Source: Ruminococcus sp.
Lineage (GTDB): Bacteria > Bacillota > Clostridia > Oscillospirales > Ruminococcaceae
DNA: 33,313 nt
Direction: 5' to 3'
Assembly (NCBI RefSeq): GCF_017650195.1
Contig: NZ_JAGCFH010000323.1
Coordinates: 1-33,313 of the forward strand
Position numbers and translations under genes: made by a program. Under the pieces are notes generated by a model. The model worked only from the letters and a program-made list of their open reading frames with translations, had not been told where the DNA came from and made no database searches. Positions 22,884 through 31,644 of this stretch are shown one piece after another. Within the stretch, counting starts at the first letter, position 1, and each line of letters opens with the position of its first letter.

Positions 22884-24701
22884 ATGCATAAGGAATTCTT
22901 GATGGGAAATGCCGCTATCGCAAGAGGAGCGCTTGCGGCAGGTCTTAACGTTGTTTCGGGATATCCCGGTACTCCCTCCACAGAGGTGCTGGAGACCGCT
23001 GCAAAGCTCAAAGATGGCTCGGTATACGTTGAGTGGTCGGTAAACGAAAAGGCTGCTCTTGAGGTCGGAGCAGGCGCTGCATACAGCGGTGCACGTTCAA
23101 TGGTGACCATGAAGCAGGTGGGGCTCAATGTAGCGTCGGATCCGCTCATGAGCCTTGCATATATAGGAGTGAAGGGCGGTATGGTAATATTAGTTGCCGA
23201 CGACCCGGGTCCTATATCCTCTCAGACAGAGCAGGATACCCGTCATTTCGCTTCATATTCAAAACTTCCCTGCTTTGACCCTTCATCGGTGCAGGAGGCA
23301 TATAACATGATACAGGAGGCTTTTGAGTACTCTGAGAAATACCATACTCCGGTACTTTTCAGGCCCACAACGAGAGTCTGTCACGGCTACGCTTCAATTG
23401 AAGTCAAGGACGAGAGCGAGTACAAGGTAAACAAGCCTGAGGGTTTTGTGAAGGACTCCTCAAAATGGGTGATTTTTCCGCGCCTTTCGTATAACGCACA
23501 TATACATATCGAGGAACGCAATGTTGAGCTTTCTCAGGTATTCTCAGATTACAAACGCAATATTATCACAGACGCTGACGATAAGGGCTGCCGGAAGGGT
23601 ATCGCTACCCACGGCATAAGCTATACCTATACTATGGAGGCTCTTCGAGGAAAGTCCGCACCTAGAGTGTTCAAGGTGTCTACTCCTTTCCCGTTCCCGG
23701 AGCAGGCTGCGGTGAAGTTCCTCGAAGGACTTGATGAGGTTCTATGTATCGAGGAACTTGACCCTATCATAGAGCGTGAACTCATATATATCTGTGGAAA
23801 GTATCATCTGAATACGAAGATACTGGGCAAGCTTACGCATAATGTTAAGACCGCAGGAGAAAATACCTGTGTTTCCGTAGCTGCGAATATCGCTGATCTC
23901 ATGGGTTGGGAGAAGCCTGCCGCAACTGAGACCGAAACGCCCCCTGAGCTTCCCGTAAGACCGCCGGTGCTCTGTGCTGGCTGTCCTCACAGAGCCTCTT
24001 TCTTCGCCGTAAAGGAAGCAATGAAGGGCAAAAAGAGTGTTTTCTGCGGAGATATCGGCTGCTATACTCTCGGAAACGCGATGCCTCTCGATATGGTGGA
24101 TACCTGCCTCTGTATGGGCGCAGGTGTGAACATCACACAAGGCATCGGCAGGATAGAACCAGATACTAACTGTTTCGCATTTGTCGGAGACTCCACATTC
24201 TTTGCTTCCGCTATAACGGGAGCTGTAAATGCAGTGTACAATCAGGCAAATATGACTCTTGTAGTTCTTGACAACTCCACCACGGCAATGACCGGTCATC
24301 AGCCTCACCCCGGTACAGGACGTACCATGATGGGCGAGGTAGTTGAAAAGGTGAGCATACAGGAGGTTCTCAAAGGCGTTGGCGTAAAGACCGTGGAGAC
24401 TGTAAATCCTCTTGAACTCAATAAGGCTATCGATACGGTAAAGCGTGTAGCCGCTGAAAAGGGCGTAAAAGCTATAGTGTTCAAGTCACCATGCGCTGTC
24501 CTAATAAAGGGCAATCGACCGGCAGTTATAGACCCAGGTAAATGCGTGACCTGCAAAAAGTGCATAAATACCCTCGGCTGTCCGGGTATCGTACTCAAAG
24601 ACGGCATGGTCACTATCGAAAATTCGCTCTGTACGGGCTGCGGACTCTGTTCGCAGGTATGTCCCTTTGGAGCAATAGGAGGCGGCGAAGATGCAGAGTA
24701 A
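22884..24701 (+). CDS. iorA: Indolepyruvate:ferredoxin oxidoreductase, alpha subunit
   Basis: IOR reversibly converts aryl pyruvates (indolepyruvate, phenylpyruvate, hydroxyphenylpyruvate) and CoA to aryl-acetyl-CoA and CO2, passing electrons to ferredoxin; it needs thiamine diphosphate. The 605-residue product starts with the pyrimidine-binding domain (GYPGTPSTEVL, 27-37), then the TPP-binding half with CAGCPHRASFF, GDIGCYTL, CMGAGVN and GDSTFFAS near 443-450. The C-terminus has two ferredoxin-like [4Fe-4S] motifs: CVTCKKCINTLGCP and CTGCGLCSQVCP. Start at 22884 is supported by AAGGAG, rather than 22866, which lacks one. It overlaps iorB by 11 bases, showing translational coupling. Confidence 0.96.
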   Translation: MHKEFLMGNAAIARGALAAGLNVVSGYPGTPSTEVLETAAKLKDGSVYVEWSVNEKAALEVGAGAAYSGARSMVTMKQVGLNVASDPLMSLAYIGVKGGMVILVADDPGPISSQTEQDTRHFASYSKLPCFDPSSVQEAYNMIQEAFEYSEKYHTPVLFRPTTRVCHGYASIEVKDESEYKVNKPEGFVKDSSKWVIFPRLSYNAHIHIEERNVELSQVFSDYKRNIITDADDKGCRKGIATHGISYTYTMEALRGKSAPRVFKVSTPFPFPEQAAVKFLEGLDEVLCIEELDPIIERELIYICGKYHLNTKILGKLTHNVKTAGENTCVSVAANIADLMGWEKPAATETETPPELPVRPPVLCAGCPHRASFFAVKEAMKGKKSVFCGDIGCYTLGNAMPLDMVDTCLCMGAGVNITQGIGRIEPDTNCFAFVGDSTFFASAITGAVNAVYNQANMTLVVLDNSTTAMTGHQPHPGTGRTMMGEVVEKVSIQEVLKGVGVKTVETVNPLELNKAIDTVKRVAAEKGVKAIVFKSPCAVLIKGNRPAVIDPGKCVTCKKCINTLGCPGIVLKDGMVTIENSLCTGCGLCSQVCPFGAIGGGEDAE

Positions 24702-25263
24702 TATCCTTATATGCGGCGTAGGCGGTCAGGGAATAGTCCTTACCTCAAAGCTCATAGCCGCAACTGCTATGGAGCATGATATACCAGTAATGAGTGCCGA
24801 AACTATAGGTATGGCTCAGAAAGGTGGAAGCGTTTTCAGCTTCCTGAGACTGGGCGACGACATCTACTGTCCAATGTTCCCGGAAAAGACTGCTGATATA
24901 ATAATCGGCTTCGAGCCTGCCGAGGCTGTGCGTATGCTGCCCTACCTGAAGGACGGCGGACAGGTGGTGGTAAATACACATCCCATAATGCCAGTCACGG
25001 CAACTCTTAAAGGATCCTCCTATACTGGTCAAGAAATGATAGAGTATCTCAAGCGCAATGTGAAGGATCTCCTCCTTGTTGACGGCATAAAAGCCTGCGA
25101 GGAATTAGGCTCGCCCAAGGTGCTGAATATGATAATGCTGGGCGCGTCGGTCAGAAACGGCGTACTGCCGTTCTCGGTGGACGACATAGAGGAGACCATG
25201 AAAAAGACGGTCAAACCGCAGTTCGTGGAACTTAACAGCAAGGCACTCCGTTATACTAGTTGA
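24691..25263 (+). CDS. iorB: Indolepyruvate:ferredoxin oxidoreductase, beta subunit
   Basis: The small subunit of the IOR complex, corresponding to the gamma domain of pyruvate:ferredoxin oxidoreductases, which closes the active site. The 190-residue length is typical. It has GVGGQGIVLTSKLI at 9-22 and AETIGMAQKGGSV at about 36-48, in which the family's 'E..GM.QRGG' motif carries K instead of R. It follows iorA with an 11-base overlap and GGAGG as ribosome binding site inside the iorA end. The stop codon TGA lies inside an AT-rich inverted repeat (25260-25311), so the 3' end is unusual. Partner and reaction as for iorA. Confidence 0.95.
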   Translation: MQSNILICGVGGQGIVLTSKLIAATAMEHDIPVMSAETIGMAQKGGSVFSFLRLGDDIYCPMFPEKTADIIIGFEPAEAVRMLPYLKDGGQVVVNTHPIMPVTATLKGSSYTGQEMIEYLKRNVKDLLLVDGIKACEELGSPKVLNMIMLGASVRNGVLPFSVDDIEETMKKTVKPQFVELNSKALRYTS

Positions 25264-25334
25264 GAATTTATTATTAAAATCTGTCAGCGAAACTGGCACA
25301 ATAATTCTCAATTATCAATTCTAAATTATCAATT
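25260..25334. repeat. AT-rich inverted/direct repeat between iorB and the aryl-CoA ligase gene
   Basis: TTGAGAATT-T-ATT at 25260-25272 is complementary to AATAATTCTCAA at 25300-25311, with one bulged base. AATTATCAATT then occurs twice, at 25310-25320 and 25324-25334. The element includes the iorB stop codon. It resembles the short AT-rich intergenic repeats found in many genomes. It could form a stem inside the operon message, giving a partial terminator or processing site. Confidence 0.6.
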
Positions 25335-25365
25335 GATTACGAATTAAATGAAAGGACAGATAAAA

Positions 25366-26601
25366 ATGCAGATATCACAGAAACAGCTCGACCTCGTCAA
25401 TGACCGTATTCGTGCTCTTGTTGAGGCAGGTAGCTTCTATGGCAAAAAGCTTGCGGAGGCAGGCGTATCACACGTTGACACTCCCGAGGACTTCACAAAG
25501 CTCCCCTTCTCGGAGAAGAAGGACCTTCGTGATGCTTACCCTCTCGGACTTATGACTGCTCCCGAGGAGGAGATAGTACGTATACACTCGTCATCGGGAA
25601 CTACGGGTACTCCCGTAATTATCCCCTACACAGCAAAGGATGTTGACGACTGGGCTATCATGTTTAAGCGTTGCTACGAAACAGCAGGCATAACGAATAT
25701 GGATAGGATACAGATAACTCCCGGCTACGGTCTATGGACAGCAGGTATCGGCTTCCAGAACGGCGCCGAGAAGCTTGGTGCTATGGTAATACCTATGGGT
25801 CCAGGAAACACCGACAAGCAGCTTGAAATGATGCAGGCTATGAAGAGCACCGTTCTCTGCTCAACTTCTTCTTACGCTCTCCTCCTTGCAGAGGAGATAC
25901 AGAAGCGTGGTATCAAGGACAAGATACATCTCAAAAAGGGCGTTATCGGCTCGGAGCGCTGGAGCGATAAGATGCGCGAGCGTATCCACAATGAGCTTGG
26001 TATAGAGCTTTTCGATATCTATGGACTTACCGAGATATACGGTCCCGGAATTGGTATTAACTGCCCTGGTGAAAAGGCTATGCATTACTGGGACGACTTC
26101 CTTTACATAGAGATAATTGACCCCAAGACAGGTGAGAACGTTCCCGACGGCGAAATGGGCGAGATAGTAATAACTACCCTTGTGAAGGAGGGCGCTCCTC
26201 TTATAAGATACAGGACACACGACCTTTCAAGAATAGTCCCCGGCAAGTGTAAGTGCGGACGCTGCTATCCGAGGATCGACGTTATCATGGGACGTACCGA
26301 CGACATGATGAAGATCAAGGGCGTAAACGTATTCCCCAGCCAGATAGAGGAGGTACTGGGTACGTTCAGCGAAATATCCAGCGAGTATCAGATACGTATC
26401 TCTCACCTTGACGGAAAGGATACAATGCGTATCTACGTTGAATCCACAGGAGATGTGGACTTTGATGCTCTCAGCAAGAAAATAGCTGAAAAGGTAAAGA
26501 GCAGGATTGGCTTCACACCTATAGTAAAGGTGGTAGAGGTAGGCGTTCTCCCGAGAAGCATGAAGAAGACTGCCCGTGTTATCGACGAGAGATTTGACTG
26601 A
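25366..26601 (+). CDS. Phenylacetate-CoA ligase-like enzyme
   Basis: An ANL-superfamily enzyme that activates aryl acids (phenylacetate, indoleacetate) with ATP and CoA. The 411-residue product carries the P-loop SSSGTTGTP at 75-83, DIYGLTEIYGPG near 220-231, YRTHDLSRI and GRTDDMMKIKG near 308-318. The C-terminal lysine region is LPRSMKKTARVID, near 395-407. A CKCGRC patch (about 296-301) may bind zinc. The start at 25366 follows AAAGGA; an in-frame ATG at 25348 has no such site. Placed directly after iorAB, it would produce aryl-acetyl-CoA as substrate for the reverse IOR reaction, or use the product in the forward direction to make ATP. The gene name paaK fits the family, but this form belongs to the anaerobic clade. 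Confidence 0.9.
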   Translation: MQISQKQLDLVNDRIRALVEAGSFYGKKLAEAGVSHVDTPEDFTKLPFSEKKDLRDAYPLGLMTAPEEEIVRIHSSSGTTGTPVIIPYTAKDVDDWAIMFKRCYETAGITNMDRIQITPGYGLWTAGIGFQNGAEKLGAMVIPMGPGNTDKQLEMMQAMKSTVLCSTSSYALLLAEEIQKRGIKDKIHLKKGVIGSERWSDKMRERIHNELGIELFDIYGLTEIYGPGIGINCPGEKAMHYWDDFLYIEIIDPKTGENVPDGEMGEIVITTLVKEGAPLIRYRTHDLSRIVPGKCKCGRCYPRIDVIMGRTDDMMKIKGVNVFPSQIEEVLGTFSEISSEYQIRISHLDGKDTMRIYVESTGDVDFDALSKKIAEKVKSRIGFTPIVKVVEVGVLPRSMKKTARVIDERFD

Positions 26602-27713
26602 TGAGAAAATGTATTACCGCAGCCGTTATGGCTGCTCTGCTTGCCGTTTACTTTGCAGCAGGCTGTTCAGACCATAATACTGATAATTACAGCGAGCCGG
26701 ATGAGATTACGACTACTGATGCTGTTACAACGGCTGAGACTGTCATAACTGTCGCAGAGCCTTCAACAAAGCCGGAAAAGGTGATACCCGGTGACTTTGG
26801 AACCCCATCAGAGGAGACGGAGAAGAATCGTCCTCAGTTCGTATACATTATGGATGGCGGCTCTTACGTTTACCTTTCCGGAAAGAACGGTCAGAATGGC
26901 AGGGAGGACGTGTATATCCTTGACGACCGCAAGGGACATACCGAGGAGCTCCATCTGCCTGCAAAGAGTTTAGTGTTGTATACCGACGGAAAATCGTTGT
27001 ATTACTACTCTTCCGGCGAGGGCATATGCGAGTACAGGGACGGAAAGACAAAGGTCATCATAAAGGACTCCACAGACGGAGGTAGTACTGCCCGTGAACG
27101 GGAGGAATTCTTCTTTGCGAAAGATAGAATATACTTTACATGTCCGACCGACAGCGGCACTGTTATAAGGTCTGCGGACTATTCGGGAAAGCTCTCCGGC
27201 GAGGAGTACAGTCTTGAGTACAAGAACGCGCATATTGTTGGTTTCACTGAGGTCAGCGGAAAGAACTCACTTGTGTGCTCATATCGCATAAGCATAAACG
27301 AGTATATTCGCGTGTTCGGTGAAAATGGAGCCTATGTGGATATAAAGTCCGGAGAAAGCCCGTACATTGTCGGCGATAAGCTGTACTACATAAAGGATCG
27401 ACGCCTCTGCCGAAATGATCTGTCAGGCAGATCCGAGGAATACATCACCGACATGGGCAGTATAAGTAGCTATTGCTTTTTCGGAGATAAGCTGTACTAT
27501 TCAGACTCGGCGGCAGTCTATGCTGTGGACAGAGATGGAAAGACTAAGGAGATACTTAGCGCAGGCGGCATTGAAGGGACAGATTTCATCGACGGTATCT
27601 GTACAGCTGGCGGCAGGCTCTTTGTGAGCGGAGGCTCAGGAGCTTTCAATCACAGTCTTGCGGAAATAGATGAAAATGGCAAGGTGACCGAAAAGATACA
27701 TTCTGATAAATGA
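26601..27713 (+). CDS. Lipoprotein with probable beta-propeller (DUF5050-like)
   Basis: A 370-residue lipoprotein: signal peptide with lipobox AAGC (Cys22), a Thr/Glu/Ala-rich linker (about 25-65), and then repeats of a strand-turn-strand unit with aromatic residues, for example GDKLYYIKDRRLCRNDLSGR (about 255-274) and GDKLYYSDSAAVYAVDRDGK (about 294-313). This pattern is typical of DUF5050 or PQQ-like propellers found on the surface of Ruminococcus-type bacteria. Its ATG overlaps the TGA of the preceding ligase gene (TGATG), so translation is coupled. The reason for an envelope protein in an iorAB-ligase operon is not evident; it may detect or bind an extracellular aromatic acid, which is speculation. 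Confidence 0.8.
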   Translation: MRKCITAAVMAALLAVYFAAGCSDHNTDNYSEPDEITTTDAVTTAETVITVAEPSTKPEKVIPGDFGTPSEETEKNRPQFVYIMDGGSYVYLSGKNGQNGREDVYILDDRKGHTEELHLPAKSLVLYTDGKSLYYYSSGEGICEYRDGKTKVIIKDSTDGGSTAREREEFFFAKDRIYFTCPTDSGTVIRSADYSGKLSGEEYSLEYKNAHIVGFTEVSGKNSLVCSYRISINEYIRVFGENGAYVDIKSGESPYIVGDKLYYIKDRRLCRNDLSGRSEEYITDMGSISSYCFFGDKLYYSDSAAVYAVDRDGKTKEILSAGGIEGTDFIDGICTAGGRLFVSGGSGAFNHSLAEIDENGKVTEKIHSDK

Positions 27714-27714
27714 T

Positions 27715-28185
27715 ATGAACGAAAATGAGTTATTTTACCTATTACTGTTTCTTTGCGGTATACTGTTTGCTATATGGCTGTACAGGAAGTTCCGCAAACC
27801 AGATATAACAAAGCTGTTTACTGCAAAGACCATACTTACCGACAGGGAGTATGAATTTTACAAGCGGCTAAAACCTCTTGCGGACGAGTACGGGCTGAAC
27901 ATATACGCAAAGGTGCGGCTTGCTGACCTTATCGAGCCCAAACCCAAGGAAGAGAACCCCTTCTGGATGGAGTGCTTCAATAAAATAAAGTCGAAGCATA
28001 TCGACTTTGCCCTTGCTGATGAGGAAACGGCTATAGTTGCGCTTATAGAGCTTGACGATACCTCCCATTCACGTCCAGACCGTGAAGAGCGGGACGACTT
28101 TGTCAACGCCGTACTTGAAAATACGGGATATACGCTTCTCAGAACGTATGGGGAGCTGGATGTCATAGAGGAATACCTAAGATAA
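27715..28185 (+). CDS. DUF2726 domain protein with one membrane segment
   Basis: A 156-residue protein: a membrane helix at about 6-24 (LFYLLLFLCGILFAIWLY) then a cytoplasmic DUF2726 domain (about 37-155). The family pattern is visible: LTDREYEFYKRLKPLADEY, then YAKVRLADLIEPK, KHIDFALADEETAIVALIEL, DD.SH and a final GYTLLRT. DUF2726 has a restriction-endonuclease-like fold: D in HIDF and E-L-D in IELDD look like the PD-(D/E)XK core, so a nuclease activity is possible but not proven. It begins one base after the preceding stop and is thus translated in the same operon; a terminator follows. It may have been placed here by chance. Confidence 0.8.
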   Translation: MNENELFYLLLFLCGILFAIWLYRKFRKPDITKLFTAKTILTDREYEFYKRLKPLADEYGLNIYAKVRLADLIEPKPKEENPFWMECFNKIKSKHIDFALADEETAIVALIELDDTSHSRPDREERDDFVNAVLENTGYTLLRTYGELDVIEEYLR

Positions 28186-28189
28186 TTAA

Positions 28190-28216
28190 AAAGGACTGCT
28201 CTGCAGCCCTTTTTTA
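28190..28216. terminator. Terminator between DUF2726 and DUF1275 genes
   Basis: AAAGG-A-CTGC at 28190-28199 pairs with GCAG-C-CCTTT at 28203-28212 (one mismatch), with a T-run at 28210-28215 on the plus strand; the A-rich left flank can also end reverse transcripts. Confidence 0.75.
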
Positions 28217-28867
28217 TATGCTCGCTTTTTTCTGTATCATCATAATCGCGGCCAAAAGCAGGAGAACGGCGGATATCCATATAGTTCTTATGCCTAACAT
28301 ATAGGAAACTACTCCGCCGAAGCCTGCGCCTATGGCAAAGAAAAGGATTATACCGAAGAAATGCAGGGATTTGAATAATGCATCCTTGTTCTTGCTGCGC
28401 AGATACTGAGAAAAGCTCTCTGTACCGCTTCTAAGGTTTCCGATACACATCGTGCTCGCATAGCCGTAGCCCCTGACTGTCCTAAAGGTCTGGACCTGCA
28501 TTGCGCAGGCAAAGGATACCAGCATATTTGCCGGTATATCAAGTTTTGATGACATAACTCCCACCACTGCAAGAACTATCATTTCAATGAGTATGATAAT
28601 CTGCCTCCAGTGGAAAGATTTGCTGTCCTTGTATCTGTTTTCGATTCTTTCGGCTATGAAGATACCTAGCGCAAATGCTGCAAGAGGTCCCATATAATGC
28701 AGTCCCCTGGCTATTTCCCCTTGCATGAAACTTTGGCTCATAAGTACCACATTGCCTGTCTGGGCATTTGCAAAGACTCTTCCTCTGACGTTGTAGGTAT
28801 ATGCGTCCTGCAATCCGCCGGAGAAGGAAAGTAATGCGCTCAATACAAAGCTTTCGGATGTCTGCAT
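28214..28867 (-). CDS. DUF1275 (YoaK-like) membrane protein
   Basis: A 217-residue membrane protein with about six membrane segments, of the DUF1275/YoaK family; function unknown, sometimes described as transporter-like. Family blocks are visible: LSFSGGLQDAYTY (14-26), NAQTGNVVLM (about 34-43), and the central VQTFRTVRGYGYASTMCIGN near 125-144, where 'Q......G....TT..TG' is typical. The start at 28867 is supported by GGAGAG upstream; an alternative at 28894 has none. It lies between two terminators and so is a separate unit on the reverse strand. Confidence 0.85.
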   Translation of the reverse strand: MQTSESFVLSALLSFSGGLQDAYTYNVRGRVFANAQTGNVVLMSQSFMQGEIARGLHYMGPLAAFALGIFIAERIENRYKDSKSFHWRQIIILIEMIVLAVVGVMSSKLDIPANMLVSFACAMQVQTFRTVRGYGYASTMCIGNLRSGTESFSQYLRSKNKDALFKSLHFFGIILFFAIGAGFGGVVSYMLGIRTIWISAVLLLLAAIMMIQKKASI

Positions 28868-28883
28868 AGCTTCTCTCCTAACT

Positions 28884-28920
28884 AAAAAAGCCATAGTACA
28901 GTGATACTATGACTTTTTTT
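28884..28920 (-). terminator. Terminator of glyS (bidirectional hairpin)
   Basis: CATAGTA at 28892-28898 pairs with TACTATG at 28905-28911; T-runs flank on both strands (28913-28920 plus; complement of 28884-28889 minus). Confidence 0.85.
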
Positions 28921-28927
28921 ATTATTC

Positions 28928-30334
28928 TCAGAATACCATTTTTGCTTCAAGGTAAGCAACAAGGTCATTGATATTTACTCTTTCCTGCTGCATTGTATCA
29001 CGGTCACGGACTGTTACACAGTTGTCTTTTTCAAGAGTATCAAAATCGTAAGTGATACAGAAAGGAGTGCCTATCTCGTCCTGACGGCGGTATCTCTTGC
29101 CGATAGTGCCTGCCTCATCGAAGTCAACCATGAACTTCTTGGAGAGCATATCGTATACCTCTTCAGCCTTGGGTGAGAGCTTCTTGACGAGCGGAAGTAC
29201 TGCTGCCTTGAAGGGAGCAAGTGCAGGATGGAAGTGCATAACTGTTCTTGTTTCCTTCTTCTCGTTGCCGTCCTTGTCTGTGGAAACTATCTCCTCCTCG
29301 TCGTAAGCTTCTGTAACTACAGAGAGGAAGAGTCTCTCTACGCCGAGAGAAGGCTCGATAACATAGGGGATATATTTCTCGTTGGTCTCAGGGTCAAAGT
29401 ATTCAAGAGACTTGCCGCTTGTGTTGATATGCTGTGTGAGGTCGTAGTCAGTTCTGTCAGCAACGCCCCAGAGCTCGCCCCAGCCGAAGGGGAAGAGGTA
29501 CTCGAAGTCTGTAGTTGCCTTTGAGTAGAAGCAGAGCTCCTCCTTGTCGTGGTCGCGGAGACGGATATTCTCCTCCTTGAGACCGAGGGAAAGCAGAAAG
29601 TTCTTGCAGTAGCTTCTCCAGTAGTCGAACCACTCAAGGTCAGTTCCGGGCTTGCAGAAGAATTCAAGCTCCATCTGCTCGAACTCACGTACACGGAAGA
29701 TGAAGTTTCCGGGAGTTATCTCGTTACGGAAGGACTTGCCTACCTGAGCAACTCCGAATGGTACTTTTTTACGTGTAGTTCTCTGTATATTAGCGAAGTT
29801 TACGAAGATACCCTGCGCAGTTTCAGGACGGAGATAGAGCTCCGACTTGCTGTCCTCTGTAACGCCCTGGAAGGTCTTGAACATAAGGTTGAACTGACGG
29901 ATATCGGTGAAGTTCTGCTTGCCGCAGTTAGGACATGTAATGCCTTTTTCTTTTATGTAGTTCATCATCTGCTCGTTTGACCAGCCTGCAACGTTGGTTC
30001 CGTCAAAGTCCTCGATGAGATTGTCTGCACGGTGACGGGTCTTGCACTCCTTACAGTCCATGAGGGGGTCGGAGAAACCGCCGATATGTCCGGAAGCTAC
30101 CCATGTCTGAGGATTCATGAGAATAGCTGAATCAAGACCCACGTTGTACTTGTTCTCCTGAACGAATTTCTTCATCCATGCTCTCTTGATGTTGTTTTTG
30201 AGCTCAACACCCAGCGGACCGTAGTCCCATGTATTTGCAAGACCGCCGTATATCTCGGATCCGGGGTATACAAAGCCCTTTGATTTACAAAGGTCAACGA
30301 TCTTATCCATTACTTTTTCATTGTTTTTAAGCAT
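28928..30334 (-). CDS. glyS: Glycyl-tRNA synthetase, single-chain type
   Basis: Charges tRNA-Gly. The 468-residue protein is the homodimeric class II form (GlyQS-type, also found in archaea and eukaryotes), not the alpha2beta2 form. Near the start it has [20 protein letters not shown], the family's motif-1 region; then [19 protein letters not shown] (motif 2), [10 protein letters not shown] near 330-339 (motif 3). A four-cysteine arrangement (CKECKTRH near 96-103, CPNCGKQNF near 134-142) suggests a zinc-binding insert. The start at 30334 is chosen because GAGG precedes it by about eight bases; a TTG further upstream is too close to it. It has a consensus promoter but no T-box, which is of note because glyS genes of Firmicutes often have one. 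Confidence 0.97.
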   Translation of the reverse strand: MLKNNEKVMDKIVDLCKSKGFVYPGSEIYGGLANTWDYGPLGVELKNNIKRAWMKKFVQENKYNVGLDSAILMNPQTWVASGHIGGFSDPLMDCKECKTRHRADNLIEDFDGTNVAGWSNEQMMNYIKEKGITCPNCGKQNFTDIRQFNLMFKTFQGVTEDSKSELYLRPETAQGIFVNFANIQRTTRKKVPFGVAQVGKSFRNEITPGNFIFRVREFEQMELEFFCKPGTDLEWFDYWRSYCKNFLLSLGLKEENIRLRDHDKEELCFYSKATTDFEYLFPFGWGELWGVADRTDYDLTQHINTSGKSLEYFDPETNEKYIPYVIEPSLGVERLFLSVVTEAYDEEEIVSTDKDGNEKKETRTVMHFHPALAPFKAAVLPLVKKLSPKAEEVYDMLSKKFMVDFDEAGTIGKRYRRQDEIGTPFCITYDFDTLEKDNCVTVRDRDTMQQERVNINDLVAYLEAKMVF

Positions 30335-30374
30335 AATGAGCAACCTCGCTTTTATTTATTAATAGTCAACTTAT

Positions 30375-30403
30375 ATTTTACCGCATAGTTAATGAAATGT
30401 CAA
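30375..30403 (-). promoter_or_regulatory. Predicted promoter of glyS
   Basis: On the reverse strand TTGACA (30398-30403) and TAAAAT (30375-30380) with 17 bases between. The short leader (about 35 bases) leaves no room for a T-box. Confidence 0.75.
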
Positions 30404-30438
30404 GTGCTTATTAGTCATGCAATGGCACAGACTTTGCG

Positions 30439-30615
30439 CTAATTGAAGAAGGTGAAGCCTGAAGCGAAGAGTGCGGCTCCGATAAGCACAGCAAAAAATA
30501 TCACCTTTTTTATCTTGTGCTTTATCTTTATGAGTATTATCAGTACGATGATAAATAAAATTATAGCCCAGTACTGCGAGATAAAACCGGTTAAACTGTT
30601 GATAATAGCGTCCAT
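30439..30615 (-). CDS. Small membrane protein after the glycosyltransferase
   Basis: A 58-residue protein with two hydrophobic segments (about 15-30, WAIILFIIVLIILI; and about 38-55, VIFFAVLIGAALFASGFT) joined by a short Lys-rich stretch (KIKHKIKK). There is no family that I recognise. AAGGAG upstream supports the start at 30615; a longer frame to 30663 overlaps the glycosyltransferase. It is translated from the same operon as the GT2 gene with a 16-base gap. Small two-helix proteins can modulate membrane glycosyltransferases, so a partner role with the GT2 enzyme is an inference. Confidence 0.65.
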   Translation of the reverse strand: MDAIINSLTGFISQYWAIILFIIVLIILIKIKHKIKKVIFFAVLIGAALFASGFTFFN

Positions 30616-30631
30616 ATTAAAAATCTCCTTA

Positions 30632-31612
30632 TTATTTATCGTTGTTTTTCTTCCCTTTATCATTAAGGAACTCCGCGATTATGTATCTCGGGCGCTGTTT
30701 CACTTCAGCGTAAATTCTGCCGATGTACTCGCCTATGATGCCGAGACAGAAGAGCTGCAAACCACCTATCAGCCATATCGAGCACATCGTACTCGACCAG
30801 CCATGTACCGTGAAGCCGGCTATCTTAGTAATAAATGCCCATACAAACGCAATAACGCTGACGGCGGACATTATAAGTCCGAGAGCTGTGATCAGCCTGA
30901 GGGGTTTTGTACTGAATGAGGTTATGCCATTCATGGCAAAGGAAAGCATTTTTCTCAGTGAGTACTTGCTCCTGCCTGTAGCTCTTTCGCGGCGCTCGTA
31001 GTACACCTTACAGCTCTGGAAGCCTATGAGCGGTATCATACCGCGCAGGAAGAGATTCACTTCCCGGAACCCCTCCAGCTCATGCAGCACCCTTTTGCTC
31101 ATAAGGCGGAAATCCCCGTGATTGTAGACAACATTGGCGCCCATTGTTTTCATTAACCTGTAAAAGCTCTCCGCAGTGAATTTTTTGAAGAAGCTGTCGT
31201 TATCCCTTGCACTCCTTACACCGTATACCACCTGATTGCCATCGTAGTACTTTTTAACCATTTCGTCAACGGCATTTATATCGTCCTGTAAATCTGCATC
31301 CATAGTTATGCACATATCGCATATATCCTTAATGGTCATGAGACCTGCGAGGACTGCGTTCTGGTGACCGTTGTTGCGGGCGAGGTCGATACCGGAAAAA
31401 AGCTTAGGCTGGGTATTATGCAGTTCCTTTATTATGTTCCATGTCTGATCGGAGGAGCCATCGTTTACGAAGACTATGCGGCTGTCTGGAGATATGAGCT
31501 TTTCCGAGATAAGAGCCATATATTTTGCTTTAAGCTGGTCAGCGGTCTGCCGGAGTACTTCCTGCTCGTTATAGCACGGGACTACTGTGTAGAGTATCTC
31601 GGGGGAATCCAT
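30632..31612 (-). CDS. GT2 family glycosyltransferase, polyprenyl-phosphate type (GtrB/DPM-like)
   Basis: A 326-residue membrane-anchored enzyme that transfers a sugar from a nucleotide sugar to a polyprenyl phosphate, as GtrB or DPM1 do. The GT-A domain has VVPCYNEQEVL at 10-20, VNDGSSD at 49-55 and the DxD metal site D105-A106-D107 in MDADLQDD. RRERATGRSKYSL near 208-220 is the conserved interface motif. The C-terminal half has two membrane helices (about 241-262 and 276-297). The start at 31612 uses AAAGGA, while a longer frame to 31654 lacks one. The likely product is an undecaprenyl-phosphate-linked hexose used to decorate wall polymers. Specificity not visible. Confidence 0.9.
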   Translation of the reverse strand: MDSPEILYTVVPCYNEQEVLRQTADQLKAKYMALISEKLISPDSRIVFVNDGSSDQTWNIIKELHNTQPKLFSGIDLARNNGHQNAVLAGLMTIKDICDMCITMDADLQDDINAVDEMVKKYYDGNQVVYGVRSARDNDSFFKKFTAESFYRLMKTMGANVVYNHGDFRLMSKRVLHELEGFREVNLFLRGMIPLIGFQSCKVYYERRERATGRSKYSLRKMLSFAMNGITSFSTKPLRLITALGLIMSAVSVIAFVWAFITKIAGFTVHGWSSTMCSIWLIGGLQLFCLGIIGEYIGRIYAEVKQRPRYIIAEFLNDKGKKNNDK

Positions 31613-31644
31613 AGCTTTTCCTTTCGTTGTAAAATTTTTATTTA

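Noticed and set aside
30335..30440. Possible T-box or glycine riboswitch upstream of glyS
   Set aside because: The leader between promoter and start is only about 35 bases and holds no T-box core.
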